From Plasmopara viticola (Eukaryota > Oomycota > Peronosporomycetes > Peronosporales > Peronosporaceae): a stretch of 63,950 nt of DNA. The stretch is taken from contig MBPM02000208.1 of NCBI GenBank assembly GCA_001695595.3, positions 1 through 63,950 of the forward strand, read 5' to 3'. Both the position numbers and the translations under genes were made by a program. The notes beneath the pieces were generated by a model. The model was not told the origin of the DNA, did not search any database, and saw only the letters and a list, made by a program, of their open reading frames with translations. This document shows, piece after piece, positions 11,564-22,218 of the stretch; position 1 is the first letter of the stretch, and each line of letters begins with the position of its first letter.

Positions 11564-12597
11564 TTACAACGCGTAGTCATTTAAATCAACCTTATAAACA
11601 ACATTCCACAGCTTGCCCGTGATGTAGAAACGTCTTCTACTTTATCGTACCCGATTCCATTGAGAACAGCCCCGGAGGCTACATCAACGCGAGCTTCGTC
11701 GATTAGGTCGGAAAGGCCAAACACAGTGACAACAACACCAGTGTCAGGGTCTATCTTCAAAATGTACGGCTGGTACCACACATTTGCGTAAATAAAACCT
11801 TTGGCGAACTCGAGCTCGTTGATGTAGGAAATCTTCTGTCTGCCGTCACTGATTTTCACGTCAATGTGCCTGATCTCCTCCATTGTCGTCGGATCCCAGA
11901 ACGAAATGATAGAGGAGCCGTCTGAAACCACGTACTCTTTGCCATTAAAAGTGATACCCCAGCCTTCGCCCGTTGCAGTTTTGAATTTGAACTCACGTTG
12001 CAAAGCAAATCTGTCACTTTTATCATTTCTGTGGACGTTAAGGTCAAAAACGAGACCAGTTTTACTCTTCCACGTCAGCATAACCACTTCATTATTCGGA
12101 CCTGGCGTCATTCCTTCTCCAAAGTACTTTTTAGACAGCTCATAGTGCTCTAGCACTTTTCCAGTTTCAATTTCCACACACCGCAATGTCGATTCTCCGT
12201 ACAAACCCGTCGATTCAAGAAAGAATGTATCCTGACCAACATTTATAACAGTGAAGCCTTGTGTGAACGCCATGGCATCATGAGGATATTTACCTAGTAC
12301 TTGGACTGTCGGACGAGCAGCAGTTCGACGTGAGGCTGTTTCTTTAGCTTGTGGTTCATTATGAGAGCTTTCAGTGAATGGCGTTAAAGTTTGCTCGCGC
12401 TGTTGCATGAGCAGCAGCACCATAATCGCCACTACAAAACAAGATACACCCCAGCGTAGGAGCGAACGCGGTAGCATTTCAACTTTCTTTTGGCTTGAAT
12501 CACGATCTGCAGCATGAATTGCACATTCTTCTAAATTCGTCGTTGCACTCCATCTTTCAGGGCGTCTCGGGCGTCTGAAAGTTTGGTTACGAGCCAT
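11564..12597 (-). CDS. Plant-type glutaminyl-peptide cyclotransferase, membrane anchored, one frame break
   Basis: Converts N-terminal glutamine of secretory peptides to pyroglutamate. It belongs to the five-bladed propeller family found in plants and some bacteria, not the zinc-dependent animal type. A hydrophobic segment at ~residues 48-64 (WGVSCFVVAIMVLLLMQQ) after a basic N-terminus suggests a type II membrane anchor with a lumenal catalytic domain. Family landmarks are FTQGFTV, ESTGLYGESTLR, FGEGMTP and YINELEFAKGFIYANVW. Near 11630 one base is lost (TTT read as TT): the running frame gives an unrelated end, while the adjacent frame gives the conserved NGIGYD..., ITGKLW-type closing strand and a stop at 11564-11566. 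The restored product is about 344 residues. An in-frame ATG at 12660 would leave only 23 bp to the divergent YOS1 start, so the ATG at 12597 is preferred. Confidence 0.85.
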
Positions 12598-12683
12598 GTG
12601 AGATGGAAAATTATTGACATACACTGATACGTGATTGTACCCCAATTTTGGTACAGTCAATTGACAGCTTCAGATTGTCTACC
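12598..12683. promoter_or_regulatory. Putative bidirectional promoter glutaminyl cyclase / YOS1
   Basis: Eighty-six bases separate the two divergent starts if the ATG at 12597 is used for the cyclase. Both products act in the secretory pathway, so coregulation is possible. No specific element was recognised. Confidence 0.35.
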
Positions 12684-13056
12684 ATGGGCGTGCTTTGGAA
12701 CTTTGTGCTGACGAGTCTTTTACTAACGAACGCTGTATGTATCCTACACGAGAAGCGATTTCTACGCTCACGTACGTTCATTGCTCCTCCATGATCGATT
12801 ATCTCTACATTTATCGATATGACATGTATTGAGCGACCACAGATGGCTGGCACAAGGTAGACTCGTCCCAGGGCATGACAATTAAGAACCAGATCGTCGG
12901 CTTTCTCATCGCTGTGCAGTATTTGCGTTGTACGTTTAGAAATGTGAATTGCGCGGGGTAATTGGTGACACTATTGCTTTAACTTGCTCTTATGTTGCAG
13001 TTCCGCTTATGATTATTAACACGCTGATGATAGTGCTCGAGCTAATTATGGGTTGA
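12684..13056 (+). CDS. YOS1: YOS1/IER3IP1-like ER-Golgi transport protein
   Basis: Small two-helix membrane protein required for ER-to-Golgi transport. Exon 1 (12684-12771) encodes MGVLWNFVLTSLLLTNAVCI followed by LHEKRFL, the family signature (LNA.AILHE.RFL). Exon 2 (12843-12929) encodes a loop and IKNQIVGFLIAVQYLR. Exon 3 (13001-13056) encodes the second helix (FPLMIINTLMIVLELIMG). The two introns are 71 nt each, GT..AG, with compatible phases and no frame correction. The product is 76 residues, typical of the family (about 80). Confidence 0.9.
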
Positions 13057-13449
13057 ACATTTCTGCAGAGCAAAGCGCCCCGAGAAAAATACAACAACAT
13101 TTACGCTTCTCTTTACTCTGTTTAGTCCACTACATGCCTACCTGATTGGTATCACTAGTGCATACATAGCTTCGAGCTCTTCGCAATACGTAAAAAAAGA
13201 TTCTGGGCCATAACCCGTCTAATACATTTTTTTTGTTAATAAAATAACCCGGGTTTATACTCCGCTCCCCGTCGGTGTTGTCTGACATTAGCCCGATTCG
13301 CGTATCTCGGGTATCGCTTCGCTTCGCGCTGTCCGTTTGTCGTCTACAGCTGTACCTTTGGGTCAGTGGCTTTACAAGTTCATAACTTATTCTCGTATAC
13401 TCTCGTGTGCAGTCTTCATTGCTGCTTTCGGCCGTCGGCACCGGCCAAC
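13057..13449. other. Intergenic region upstream of AP-3 delta
   Basis: No gene is seen. A frame upstream of and continuous with the AP-3 delta gene extends to 13366, but the family N-terminus begins at the ATG at 13450. The sequence TCATTGCT at about 13416 resembles the oomycete initiator consensus (YCAHTYY) and lies ~34 bp upstream of that ATG, so it may mark the transcription start. This is weak evidence. Confidence 0.4.
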
Positions 13450-16400
13450 ATGTTCGAGAAGAACCTTCAGGACCTGGTCAAGGGCATTCGCTCGACTAAG
13501 GGTGATGTGACCGTATACATCTCGCAAGCCATGCAAGAGATTAAGGCAGAGCTACGCAGTACTGACCCATTTATCAAGGCACAGGCTGTCCGCAAGCTCA
13601 CGTATTTACACATGTTGGGCTACGACATGTGCTGGGCTGCCTTTCACGTCGTCGAGGTCATGAGCTATGAGCGATTTGCGCACAAGCGTATTGGCTATAC
13701 TGCTGCATGTCAAAGCTTCACTCAGTCCACAGACGTAGTGCTTCTATGTACTAATCTGCTTAAGAAAGAGTTTGGCAGTACAAGCGAGTACGAGGTGGGT
13801 CTAGCCATCAACGTACTAGCCAACATTGTCACGACTGACTTGGCGCGAGATCTGCTTGGTGACGTGTTGGCTATGATGGGTTCACCAAAGCCGTACATTC
13901 GTAAAAAAGCTACGCTTGTGCTCTACAAAATGTTTTTGCGGTACCCACAAGGACTGCGCTTATCGTTTGATCGACTTAAGGAGAGAATGGAGGAGCCTGA
14001 CGTGACGGTCATATCGTGTGCTGTAAATGTCATCTGTGAGCTCGCGAATAAGAAGCCAAAGAATTACTTGGGCTTAGCACCGCAATTTTTTCGTCTCCTC
14101 ACCACATCTTCTAACAATTGGATGCTTATTAAGGTTGTCAAGTTGCTGGCCAGTTTAGTGCCAGAAGAGCCTCGTCTTGCCCGAAAACTTCTCGATCCAC
14201 TCGCAACCGTCATTCAAAACACGCCAGCCAAGTCGCTGTTGTACGAATGTATTAGCACCGTCACCACTGCATTGTTGTACACGAAAAAAAGTGATGGATC
14301 TCAGCCGCGCAATGTTGCAGCAGTTGTGCGACTTTGTAATGATCATTTGCGTCGCTACATTGAAGATCCAGATCAAAATTTGCGCTACCTGGGTCTAGTT
14401 GGTCTTAGTAACTTGATGAAGTCGCATCCATACGTAATAAGGGACCACCAAGAGCTCATTGTCGAGTGTCTAGCAGTGCATGATATGACGATCCGGATGC
14501 GAGCTCTCGAATTGCTTTCTGGTATGGTCAATCCGGACAACGCGGCCCCAATTATACAGGAACTCATGCGCCAAACCCTAAGTGCCGACGGAGCGTATCG
14601 ACATGAGTTGATCACGCACATTTTGCACGTTTGTTCCGTCAACAAGTACGCAAACATTCACGATTTCGACTGGTACATCCACGTCTTGGTACAATTAGCT
14701 CGTGTACCAGGAAATGGTGCTTTTTTCGCTGATGCGTCGATATCATTACCACTTCCGTCATCAGGCAGTATACTTGGATCAAGCACCAGCAACTTGAAGC
14801 CTAATGGATCGATGATGTTCCAGCAAAGCGGTCCCATGGTGTGGAGGTGGCACGTCAGCTTGTTGACATTGCAGTCCGTGTGAAAAGTGTGCGTAGCGTC
14901 ATGGTGGATCATATGATAGAGCTTTTAATGGAGAAAGAGGCACTTAGTGGTCCTGGAGCTGGTACGTTACAAGAAGTGTACTATGCAGCAGCTTGGATTA
15001 CGGGTGAATACGTCATGGAGTTTTTAGAAGATCTTGATGATGAAGAAGAGGATGAAGTGGAAGAGGAAGGTGAGACGATAGAAGAAAAGCTTGAGCGGCT
15101 TGAAGATCTTGCAGATGAGCTGCTCGACCCGCGCACGACACGACTTCCTAGTCACGTTCAAACGGTCTTTATTCAGGCATTGCTGAAGCTTTTAACGGCA
15201 ATGGCTGAGCATGCAGATGATGCTACAGTTGAGCAAATTGCGACGGGAATTATGAAGCGTATTTCTACTTTTGTTCTTAGCGAATTTATTGAGGTTCAAG
15301 AACGTGCTGTTTGTCTACAGCAGCTTTTGCTTGCGTTAGGCATGGGGTTGGGAGCATTGACGGCTCAGGAGCGTACGGAGCGGGCATTTAATAGCAGTGC
15401 GTCGTTGGATCCTACCCAATGTCTAGATGTGCTGACCTCGTACTTTGCCGAACGATTGGCTCCTGTTGGCGTGAAAGCACAGCGCAAAGTACCGTTGCCT
15501 GTAGATCTCGATCTTGAACAGCCGTTGAGTCAGTCTGAAGCAAAATTTTTGGAATCGGGTGGAGGCGTATCTGCATTTTTGAGCGAGGATGAACTAGAGG
15601 TCTCATTTGTGAGTCAGAGTCTTGCAGGGATTGATGGAGGGTACAGTGGCATTGGGCTTGTGTCTAGACACAAGCCCGGGCACAAGTATCGTCATGATTC
15701 GTCCTCGTCCGAATCCGAATCCGAGTCTGAAACTGAAAAATCTGGAGATGAGAAAAAACGGAATGGGCGCGAGTATGCGCGTGAGCAAGAGCGTTTGCGC
15801 AAAGATCCATTTTATCTATCTAGCGTTTCTCAGGCTTCTGGCGATAAAGTCAACGTGGTAAAGACAACAATTAGTGGATAGGTATTGCTAAAAGCGTACT
15901 CCTTTATATGACAAATTTGACTATGCAGGGCTTTGCAAATATGATGGACGCAATGGATTCTAGCACTAACGGCAAAAAGAAGAAGACATCAAATGTATGG
16001 TGCAACTAACAATTTTTGTATCTATATTGGCAATTCACAAGTTTGCACTGTTTTTGCTGTAGAAGACGAAGCCTCGTGATATTCTAGAAGATGAGATGAT
16101 GCCCGACGGCGCTCGTTCAAGCGACGAAGATTATCGACGGTCCCGAAAGAAGCGCGGTTTACTAGATGAAAATGTAGGTTGGCTGACTTGATTTTACAAG
16201 CGGCACTTATTGAATTGCTTTGGTGCTTGTAGGAGATTGATTTGGCTGCTGTTGATTTAAGTGTTCCACTTGGTGAAGATGAGAAAATTCCAACAGACCA
16301 GTGGTGTCATCGTTCGACGCCGTCCGCAAACTCCACAGAGAGGAAGCAGAAGAGTAAGAAGAAAAGCTCGAAAAACAAGAAGTCTTTGGTTGGCGAGTCT

Positions 16401-16619
16401 AGCAAGAAGAAAACGAAAAATGAATTACCGAAAAGCGTCAAGTCTTCAAGAGCATTGCGAAAAAAAAATTCATTGGATAGCAACGACGAAGAGCGCCGCG
16501 AGCAACGGAGTACGAAAAGCATCCACAAGAAGGTTGATGGGAAAAAGCGAAAAAAGAAGAGAAAGGACAAAGAAGCCAACAATTCTAAGGCACCAGTAGA
16601 GCCGCTTTTGCTCTTTTAG
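13450..16619 (+). CDS. AP3D1: AP-3 complex subunit delta, four exons, one frame break
   Basis: Large adaptin of the AP-3 coat, which sorts cargo from endosomes or Golgi to lysosome- or vacuole-like organelles. It starts MFEKNLQDLVKGIR, the delta-adaptin N-terminus, and continues as the alpha-solenoid trunk (AQAVRKLTYLHMLGYDMCWA, PYIRKKATLVLYKMFLRYP, VISCAVNVICELANKKPKNY) to about residue 600. A strongly acidic patch lies at ~525-550, and an alternating Glu/Ser stretch at ~750. Exon 1 ends at 15857, followed by introns 15858-15928 (71 nt), 15995-16062 (68 nt) and 16174-16232 (59 nt). The last exon contains VDLSVPL, matching the conserved delta C-terminal segment, then a long lysine-rich tail and a stop at 16617-16619. 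One base is missing near 14838 (GGG read as GG); otherwise the frame stops at 14883. Restored length is about 990 residues (human about 1150). Confidence 0.9.
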
Positions 16620-16722
16620 ACGACTATGTGCTTTTTAATAGGATAGATGAGAACCCTTATTGACAAATATTGTCGTGCCTGTGTCTCTCAAATGCTGCTC
16701 TATTAATAACGACTAGGAGGCT

Positions 16723-17457
16723 TTACGTTTTGTGCTTCATTCGTTTAGCCTTATGTTTGTCAATTGCGTGTTTCTTCTTTCGTTTTTCGCTCTTAGGCCT
16801 CATCTTGATCGCTTCTTTCCTCATTGCTTTTGTTGCCGAGATGCCATCCAGATAATCCTCCACAAGTGAAAAGCACCGTGTAAACGGCTTGCCTAGCATA
16901 AATTGAGCGCGATTTGAAGCAAGTGGCAGTGCATTCACGAGCTGATCCGTCAAGATACCATCTTCGCTTCGCAAAATGTACTTTTTGTCGGGTTTTCCAG
17001 CTTCGATCGTAGCAAGAACCTCGCCCCGCGTAGGTGTTTTGTCCTCATCCACTTTGATCTTCACATTAGCCAGTACGGACGCGTCGAGCTACAGCAATCA
17101 AGGTCATGCGTTGTTAAGAATGATGGCTGCTATCACATCACATACATTTTTGGGTAGCTTAAAGAACCAGAGCTCCTGGTCGTTATTAAAAACCGCTTCG
17201 CGAGTCACGGCACCACTGCCTTTGACACTTTCAAAACCTGGCGGAATCTCAAACTCTCTATTTTGATAGTAGCAACAGGGTCAATTTATCACCAGAACGA
17301 CGTTAGTTACATGCACTTACGCTTCGGATTCCTCATCGGAACTAGAGTCATGTTCTTTCTCTAATGTAATAGCTTTCTCCGGCTCGTCATTAGAAGACGA
17401 AGCCGAGCTCTCGTCGTCGTACGATTTGCTCAGATTAAGCCGCTTAACAGGCGTCAT
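16723..17457 (-). CDS. RNA polymerase I subunit RPA34.5/POLR1G-like
   Basis: Likely the A34.5 partner of the RNA polymerase I A49-A34.5 heterodimer, acting in nucleolar rRNA synthesis. Exon 1 (17457-17321) encodes an acidic, serine-rich leader. Exon 2 (17257-17146) begins EFEIPPGFE, which matches the PPGF-type motif opening the family, then QELWFFKLPKN. Exon 3 (17088-16723) carries the rest of the dimerisation domain (KYILRSEDGILTDQLVNALP) and a lysine/arginine-rich tail. Introns are 63 and 57 nt, GT..AG, with matching phases; no frame correction is needed. Total 204 residues. It is convergent with AP-3 delta, with about 100 bp between stops. The family is poorly conserved, so this call rests on the motif, size, domain order and tail. 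Confidence 0.65.
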
Positions 17458-18312
17458 ATATGATCGATTGGGTTTTTGTTTCCAATGCTTTGTGCTTTGT
17501 CTAGTCGAAGTGGTCCACTGGTGCAGAAGTCTACTTAAAATTTTTGAAAATCAATTTTATGTGTCTATCCGCAAAACCCTATTTTTAATTAGGCATTCAT
17601 AAAAACTCGGGTTAGTATATTCTGCATTTAATCCCGTATGTTTTTCGAGTGGGCCGGGACACGTGGGTCTGGTCGGCGTGTGCATGATATATTTTCCACT
17701 TGTATGTTGCCAAGGCCATAACATTGATTTAATGCAAAAGTCTGAAAATAAGCATCCAAATGATAGAAAAATTCCATGTGGCTGATTTATTAGCATGATA
17801 CTTGCTGAAAGTGCGGACCAAGAAGATCGACCAAGCGGTGGTTAAGTCGTCGGCACCAATCATGTTTTTTTTAGCCACAGCCATTGAGCACGAGTTTTAG
17901 ACCGTCAAGGCTGTAAAAAATCTAAATAAAAAAGGTGGAAAGTCGTCCATTTGACATGCCGTATCGGACGTCAAGACGGAACATAGGCCCCGCAAGGCGT
18001 GCAACGCCGCTTTTTCATAAAAATGCATCACTGGCACCAGCACTATCGCGAAAAACAAGTGTAAAACCGAATTGATAGCAAAATACTGCAGTACAAGGTC
18101 GGAAGAAGGTCTCGCAAGCTCAATTTCTGGAAGTGGCGACCTTTCCAGCCGAGTTTTGTGCACCGGACATGCGTGCGTTCCGCAATCGGCCCCACCAGGA
18201 TCAATAATTCGATTCCAAGCCCCAACACGATGTAAAGTCGCGCGCCTAATCTTGACACCATCCAATTAGAGCCATAATTTAGCGAAGAAGGAGTTTCTGA
18301 TGCGTTGATGCG
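17458..18312. other. Gene-to-satellite transition without a clear gene
   Basis: Frames on the minus strand at 17557-17796 and 17897-18265 have hydrophobic stretches, for example GARLYIVLGLGIELLILVG in one frame near 18200 and VLHLFFAIVLVPVMHFY in another near 18060. These could be pieces of a decayed membrane-protein gene, but no family was recognised and no exon chain could be built. Beyond 18313 the sequence becomes satellite-like. Confidence 0.35.
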
Positions 18313-18638
18313 TTGACAAGTCGCACGGCCACATATCAGTCCCGTCTATCTTTCTTGACGTACTTGAACGATTTTGGGCATCGACTCAAACAAAACCGGC
18401 TCGTTTAAAAGCGATGACACGCCGTACAGCTACATATCAGTCTTATCTATCTTTTCAGTCGCTTTAAAGCCTCGATTCAGCTAAACCTGACTTGTCTAGA
18501 TCGATGACACGTCGTACGGCCACATACCGATCCCGTCTATCTTTTTAGTCGTGTAGAACGCTTCAAGGCCTCGACTCAGCAAAACTCGGCTATTTTAAAC
18601 CGATGGCAAGTCGTACTGCCACATATCAGTCCCGTCTA
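18313..18638 (+). repeat. Outermost, highly diverged satellite units
   Basis: About four tandem units of ~90-99 bp are recognisable by recurring blocks such as CGTACGGCCACAT and CCCGTCTATCTTTTTAGTC, beginning near 18314, 18413, 18503 and 18602. They align with the block of the main array that reads GTACGGCCATAGATACGTCC and then TTTCTATCATTCTAGACG. The intervening halves (CTCGACTCA..AAAAC.CGGCT) do not match the main array. The last unit is cut at 18638 by the Copia LTR. Confidence 0.75.
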
Positions 18639-18750
18639 TGTTTAAGATGATGGTGCGGCTGTGTGTTATGTGCATGTCTTGAAAAAGCTTTAACAAACGC
18701 TTAATCGGTAGCAGCTGGTATACCGGCTAGACTGCATCTAAAGGCGTCTT
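18639..18750 (+). repeat. Degenerate 5' LTR of a Copia element (~110 bp)
   Basis: The segment begins TGTTTAAG and contains GCGGCTGTGTGTTATGTG, a TCTTGAAAAAGC block, GGTAGCAGCTGGTATACCGG and ACTGCATCTAAA. Each has a matching, diverged counterpart in the same order at 22109-22218. Outer ends and target duplications are blurred; the right edge is approximate. Confidence 0.65.
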
Positions 18751-21700
18751 TGAAACAGACGAGTTCAACGCCAAAGCTAGGTGTGGGTACACAACCCATG
18801 ATTATGGGTTTACAGTAGGTTCATAGTGGTTACAGAACATTCCCAGGTGTTCTTTGAAGTTGCGCATGTCAAAAAATCAAGGGAGCTTGGATATTGCATA
18901 AATTCCACTTTTGGCTCTACCGCTTCAATCAAAGCCGCCTTCGTCTCAATCCTTTGCGTTCTTGAGAGGTTATGCAAAAGTGCGGCTTGCAAAGCGCTAC
19001 ACGTACAAAACCTGAGGAAGAATCTGTTTTCGCTGACTGCCGCAGCAGCGCGCGGGATGACGGTTAATATCTCCCGCAATGTCTGCGTCGTGAAAAAAAA
19101 ACCGACGGACTGTCGCGACGTGGCATGCTCATGATGCTGGTCGTCGAGCCGAGTACCGAGTGCCACACGAGAGCAAAGCCGATCTGTGGCATCGCCAGCT
19201 CAGGCACGTCTCCTACTTGGCGATAAGCAAACTAATTAAGAAAGGCCACTGCGTAGACGCGAGCGCTGTGTGTGACGTGTGCACAACGGCAAAACAAATG
19301 CGAGAGCCGTTCGAGAGCAGCGAAGCGGATTCCTCTGCGTGGAAGAGCCTCCGTACTAACAACTTTGTGTGCTCAGACTTCCTGGAACTAATCTCGCCGG
19401 CGTCTAAGCTGGGATACCGCTATATATTTACTTTTACTGCGCAGCGAAGACAAATATCGCGACACAAAGTCAGAGGACTTTTGCCAGCAGAATCAGAACA
19501 AACACGAGTTCACCGCCGGAGCAATTTGGCATGGCAGAGCGCATGAATTGCACGTTGATTTGGATGATTAGCTGCATGCTAAGCGAGGCCAAGATGAAAA
19601 AGGTTTACTACGATGATCACTGTGAACATTCGCAACGAGGTAACGAGCACATCGAGTCTAAACGCGAGCCCGTTCGATCTTTTACGCAAGTGCAAGCCGC
19701 GAATTCAGCACATGCGCGTTTTCGGTAGCCAGTGGTATGCACAGGTGCGTGGAAAAAGCTCGACAACTTAGGCGTGCGCTCTCTTCTGCTTGGTTACTCG
19801 AAGCAGCACAAGGCATATCGACTTCCGGATGCATGCACGGGTGCGATCGTATTATCGCGTAGCGTGACGTTTGTGAAGGACGCGTCAACGATGGTAGCGC
19901 ACACAGAGTGCGCCAAGCGTGATTGCCATCATGGGAAGAAGTGAGCTTGACTAAGAGCCGTGTGATGCTACAGAGAAGAAGAGCTACCAGACCCCGCCAT
20001 AGGTACTGAAAGCAACGCAGACACGCGTCGGAGAAAAGCTGAACGAGCGACCGGAAAATGATAAGCCAACACAAAGATCGACTTATCAAAACACGAAGGC
20101 GAGAACGAGTCGTATGTGTGATCGGTGCGCAAGAAGCAAGCGGCGATACGCTAGGAGCATGAAATTTCAAAGTTGCGGCGCGAAGTTCTCAGTCGGTACG
20201 ACTGCGAAGCCGAGATACGTCCTTTCTATCCTCTTTGACGTGCACAGACACAATGGGGCCACAATGAAGCGTGTAATCAATCTTCTAAAGCGATCAGATG
20301 ATGTGCAACGACACACACGTCCTATCTATCTTCTAAGACATGCACAGATGCAATCGAGACAAAACAAAGCGTATACTCACTCTCTTTGAACGCTGAGACC
20401 TTTTACAACCATAGATACGTTCTTTTACTTTATCTAGACGTTCACAGACGCAATAGGGTCACAACTAAGTGTATAATCACTTCATTTAAGGTCTAGGGCG
20501 CTGTACGACAGCAGGTACGTCATTTGTATACTCTTAGACGTGCACAGACGCAATAAAGCTACGACTAAGAGTATAATTACTATTTGAAAGTGCTCAGGTT
20601 ATGTGTGCCGACAGATACGTACTTTCTAACTCTTAAGATGTAAACAGATGAATTAGAGACACAACAAAGCGTATACTCACCCTCTCTGAGCGCTGAGACG
20701 CTGTACGAGATCGTATACGTCTTTTTACAGACGCATTAGGGTCACAACTAAGCGCATATTCACTTCATCTAAGTTCTGAGACGCTGTACGGCAGTAATTT
20801 GAGACGCTGGTGCCGGTAGTGCGCAAGGAGTCAATTCACGCAGCCTTAGCACTCGCGGCCAAACAGGGTTTGTAGAATGTACTGCGTTCCTGTATGGCGA
20901 AGTTAAAAAGACAGTTTAGATGGCTCAGCCTGACGGCTTTGAAGATGCGCGACATCCAAACAATAAGCGTCTACTGTGCAAGGCGCTGTTCGACCCAAAG
21001 CAGGCGGCTCGCGAATTAAACAATCGAATCAATGCGCACCTCTAAGAGCAGCGATTCGAGCGTACAGCAGCTGATCTGTGCATTTACGTGAGACGCTCGG
21101 AGCTTTAGTGAATTTTTGTCATCTCCTACGTTGACGACCTGATGCTCTCTGCGCGGGTGCAAGAGTACATTGACGCTATCAAGCACACGCTAAAAAAGTT
21201 CTACATCAAAGCCTTAAGACTGCTCAAGTACTGCCTTACCTCGAAGTATGTTACGCCTTGATGAACAAGACCATCCGCTTGGACCAGCGCGCGTACATCA
21301 AACGACAGAATGAGAAATTTAAAATGAGAACAATGCGAATCTCTTTACGAGGATCAATTGGAGGGCAAGTCTGGTGCCAGCGGCCGCAGTAATTGGCGTT
21401 GAAAAGTACGAGGAGGTGCACACACCAGCAAACGAGAGCGAAAAGCTGATCAAGCTTCGATACTACGACGTGTTTTCCTCAAGTGGCTGTACCACGATTG
21501 GTACACTGATGCATGTTGCAACATGTACAGGGCCAGACGTTGCTCACGCAGTGGGCTGGGTGGTCAAATACTGCGAGTGACACGAAAGACAAAATTGGAT
21601 AGCGGCCAAGTGCATATTAATGTACTTTATGACGACTGCAAATTACAGCATCATGGAACAGCAAGGGAGAGCTACCGGGCTTTAAGGATGCATCGTGGGC

Positions 21701-22090
21701 GAGCAATCTGGATTCACGCCACTTCACGACCGTATTTATCTTCCTTTTTAATGCAAGAGTAGTTCCGTGGAAGTCCAAGAGGCAACCTGTGGTGGCGACG
21801 TCAGGTACCGAGGGCGCTTTTCTTTAGGCGGTGTGGCTGAACAATACGAGCTGTGCATCGGGAAGGCCAATGACGATCTAACAAAAGAACTAGGGCTGCA
21901 TCGTGTTGGCAAACGCAGGCATATTGAGATCAAGTACGATTTCGTACGTGAGAGGGTTTAGGGAGGTATCATCATGCTTGAGTACAAACGAGATGATAGC
22001 GGATGAACTGACGAAGAGGCTCGAGCAAATCAAACATAGAAGCTCCGTCTTTGGTCTTTGTTTAGCGGCGTAAAGTGACCGGACACACGC
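18751..22090 (+). pseudogene. Decayed Ty1/Copia retrotransposon pol, split by satellite
   Basis: Pieces of a Copia polyprotein lie in the canonical order but in several frames with stops. They include the stretch before the GAG-pre-integrase domain (~18985-19080), the pre-integrase domain itself (LWHRQLRHVSYLAISKLI, 19190-19290) and an integrase fragment around 19370-19420 (CSDFLELI). Then come the end of the integrase core (ERMNCTL, ~19535), the integrase C-terminal segment (LLLGYSKQHKAYRL, ~19780), and reverse transcriptase from ~20800 with YVDD at 21127-21138. RNase H pieces (WKSKRQPVVA, ~21770; HIEIKYDFVRE, ~21930) and an ADELTK-type end near 22000 complete it. Gag, protease, the middle of the integrase and the N-terminal part of the reverse transcriptase are missing. 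Between integrase and reverse transcriptase sit satellite units. The element is inactive. Confidence 0.85.
20206..20795 (+). repeat. Two higher-order satellite units inside the Copia pol region
   Basis: Six ~100-bp monomers in the order A-B-C-A-B-C plus the start of another A lie between the integrase C-terminal remnant and the reverse transcriptase. Diagnostic blocks are: A, GACGTGCACAGAC with GGGGCCACAA; B, GATGATGTGC and GCGTATACTCAC; C, CTAGACGTTCACAGACGC with AGGGTCACAACTAAG. The same monomer order is found in the large higher-order array at 22219-26930. Confidence 0.8.
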
Positions 22091-22108
22091 ACGTACATCA
22101 CGTGAGAG

Positions 22109-22218
22109 TGTTGAAGGTCACGCTGCGGCTGTGTGTAATGTGAAGTTTTGAAAAGCGGTGACAATTGGTAGATCAGTAGCAACTGGTACACTGGTTGGAC
22201 TGCATGTAAATTCGTCCT
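22109..22218 (+). repeat. Degenerate 3' LTR of the Copia element
   Basis: It begins TGTTGAAG and shares with the 5' copy, in order, GCGGCTGTGTGTAATGTG, TTTTGAAAAGC, CAGTAGCAACTGGTACACTGG and GGACTGCATGTAAA. The copies differ at many positions, implying an old insertion. The satellite resumes at about 22219 in the last part of a C monomer. Confidence 0.65.

Noticed and set aside
11458..11584. C-terminal extension of LSM7 to 11584
   Set aside because: A one-base restoration near 11431 gives the conserved family ending and a stop at 11457; the extension has no resemblance and overlaps the convergent cyclase gene.
13366..13449. Upstream extension of the AP-3 delta frame to 13366
   Set aside because: The codons before 13450 show no adaptin similarity, and the family N-terminus starts at the ATG at 13450; the extension lies in the likely promoter and 5' untranslated region.
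17897..18265. Minus-strand frame of 122 codons with hydrophobic stretches as a gene
   Set aside because: Hydrophobic pieces lie in different frames, no family was recognised, and no exon chain or start context could be built; at most a remnant.
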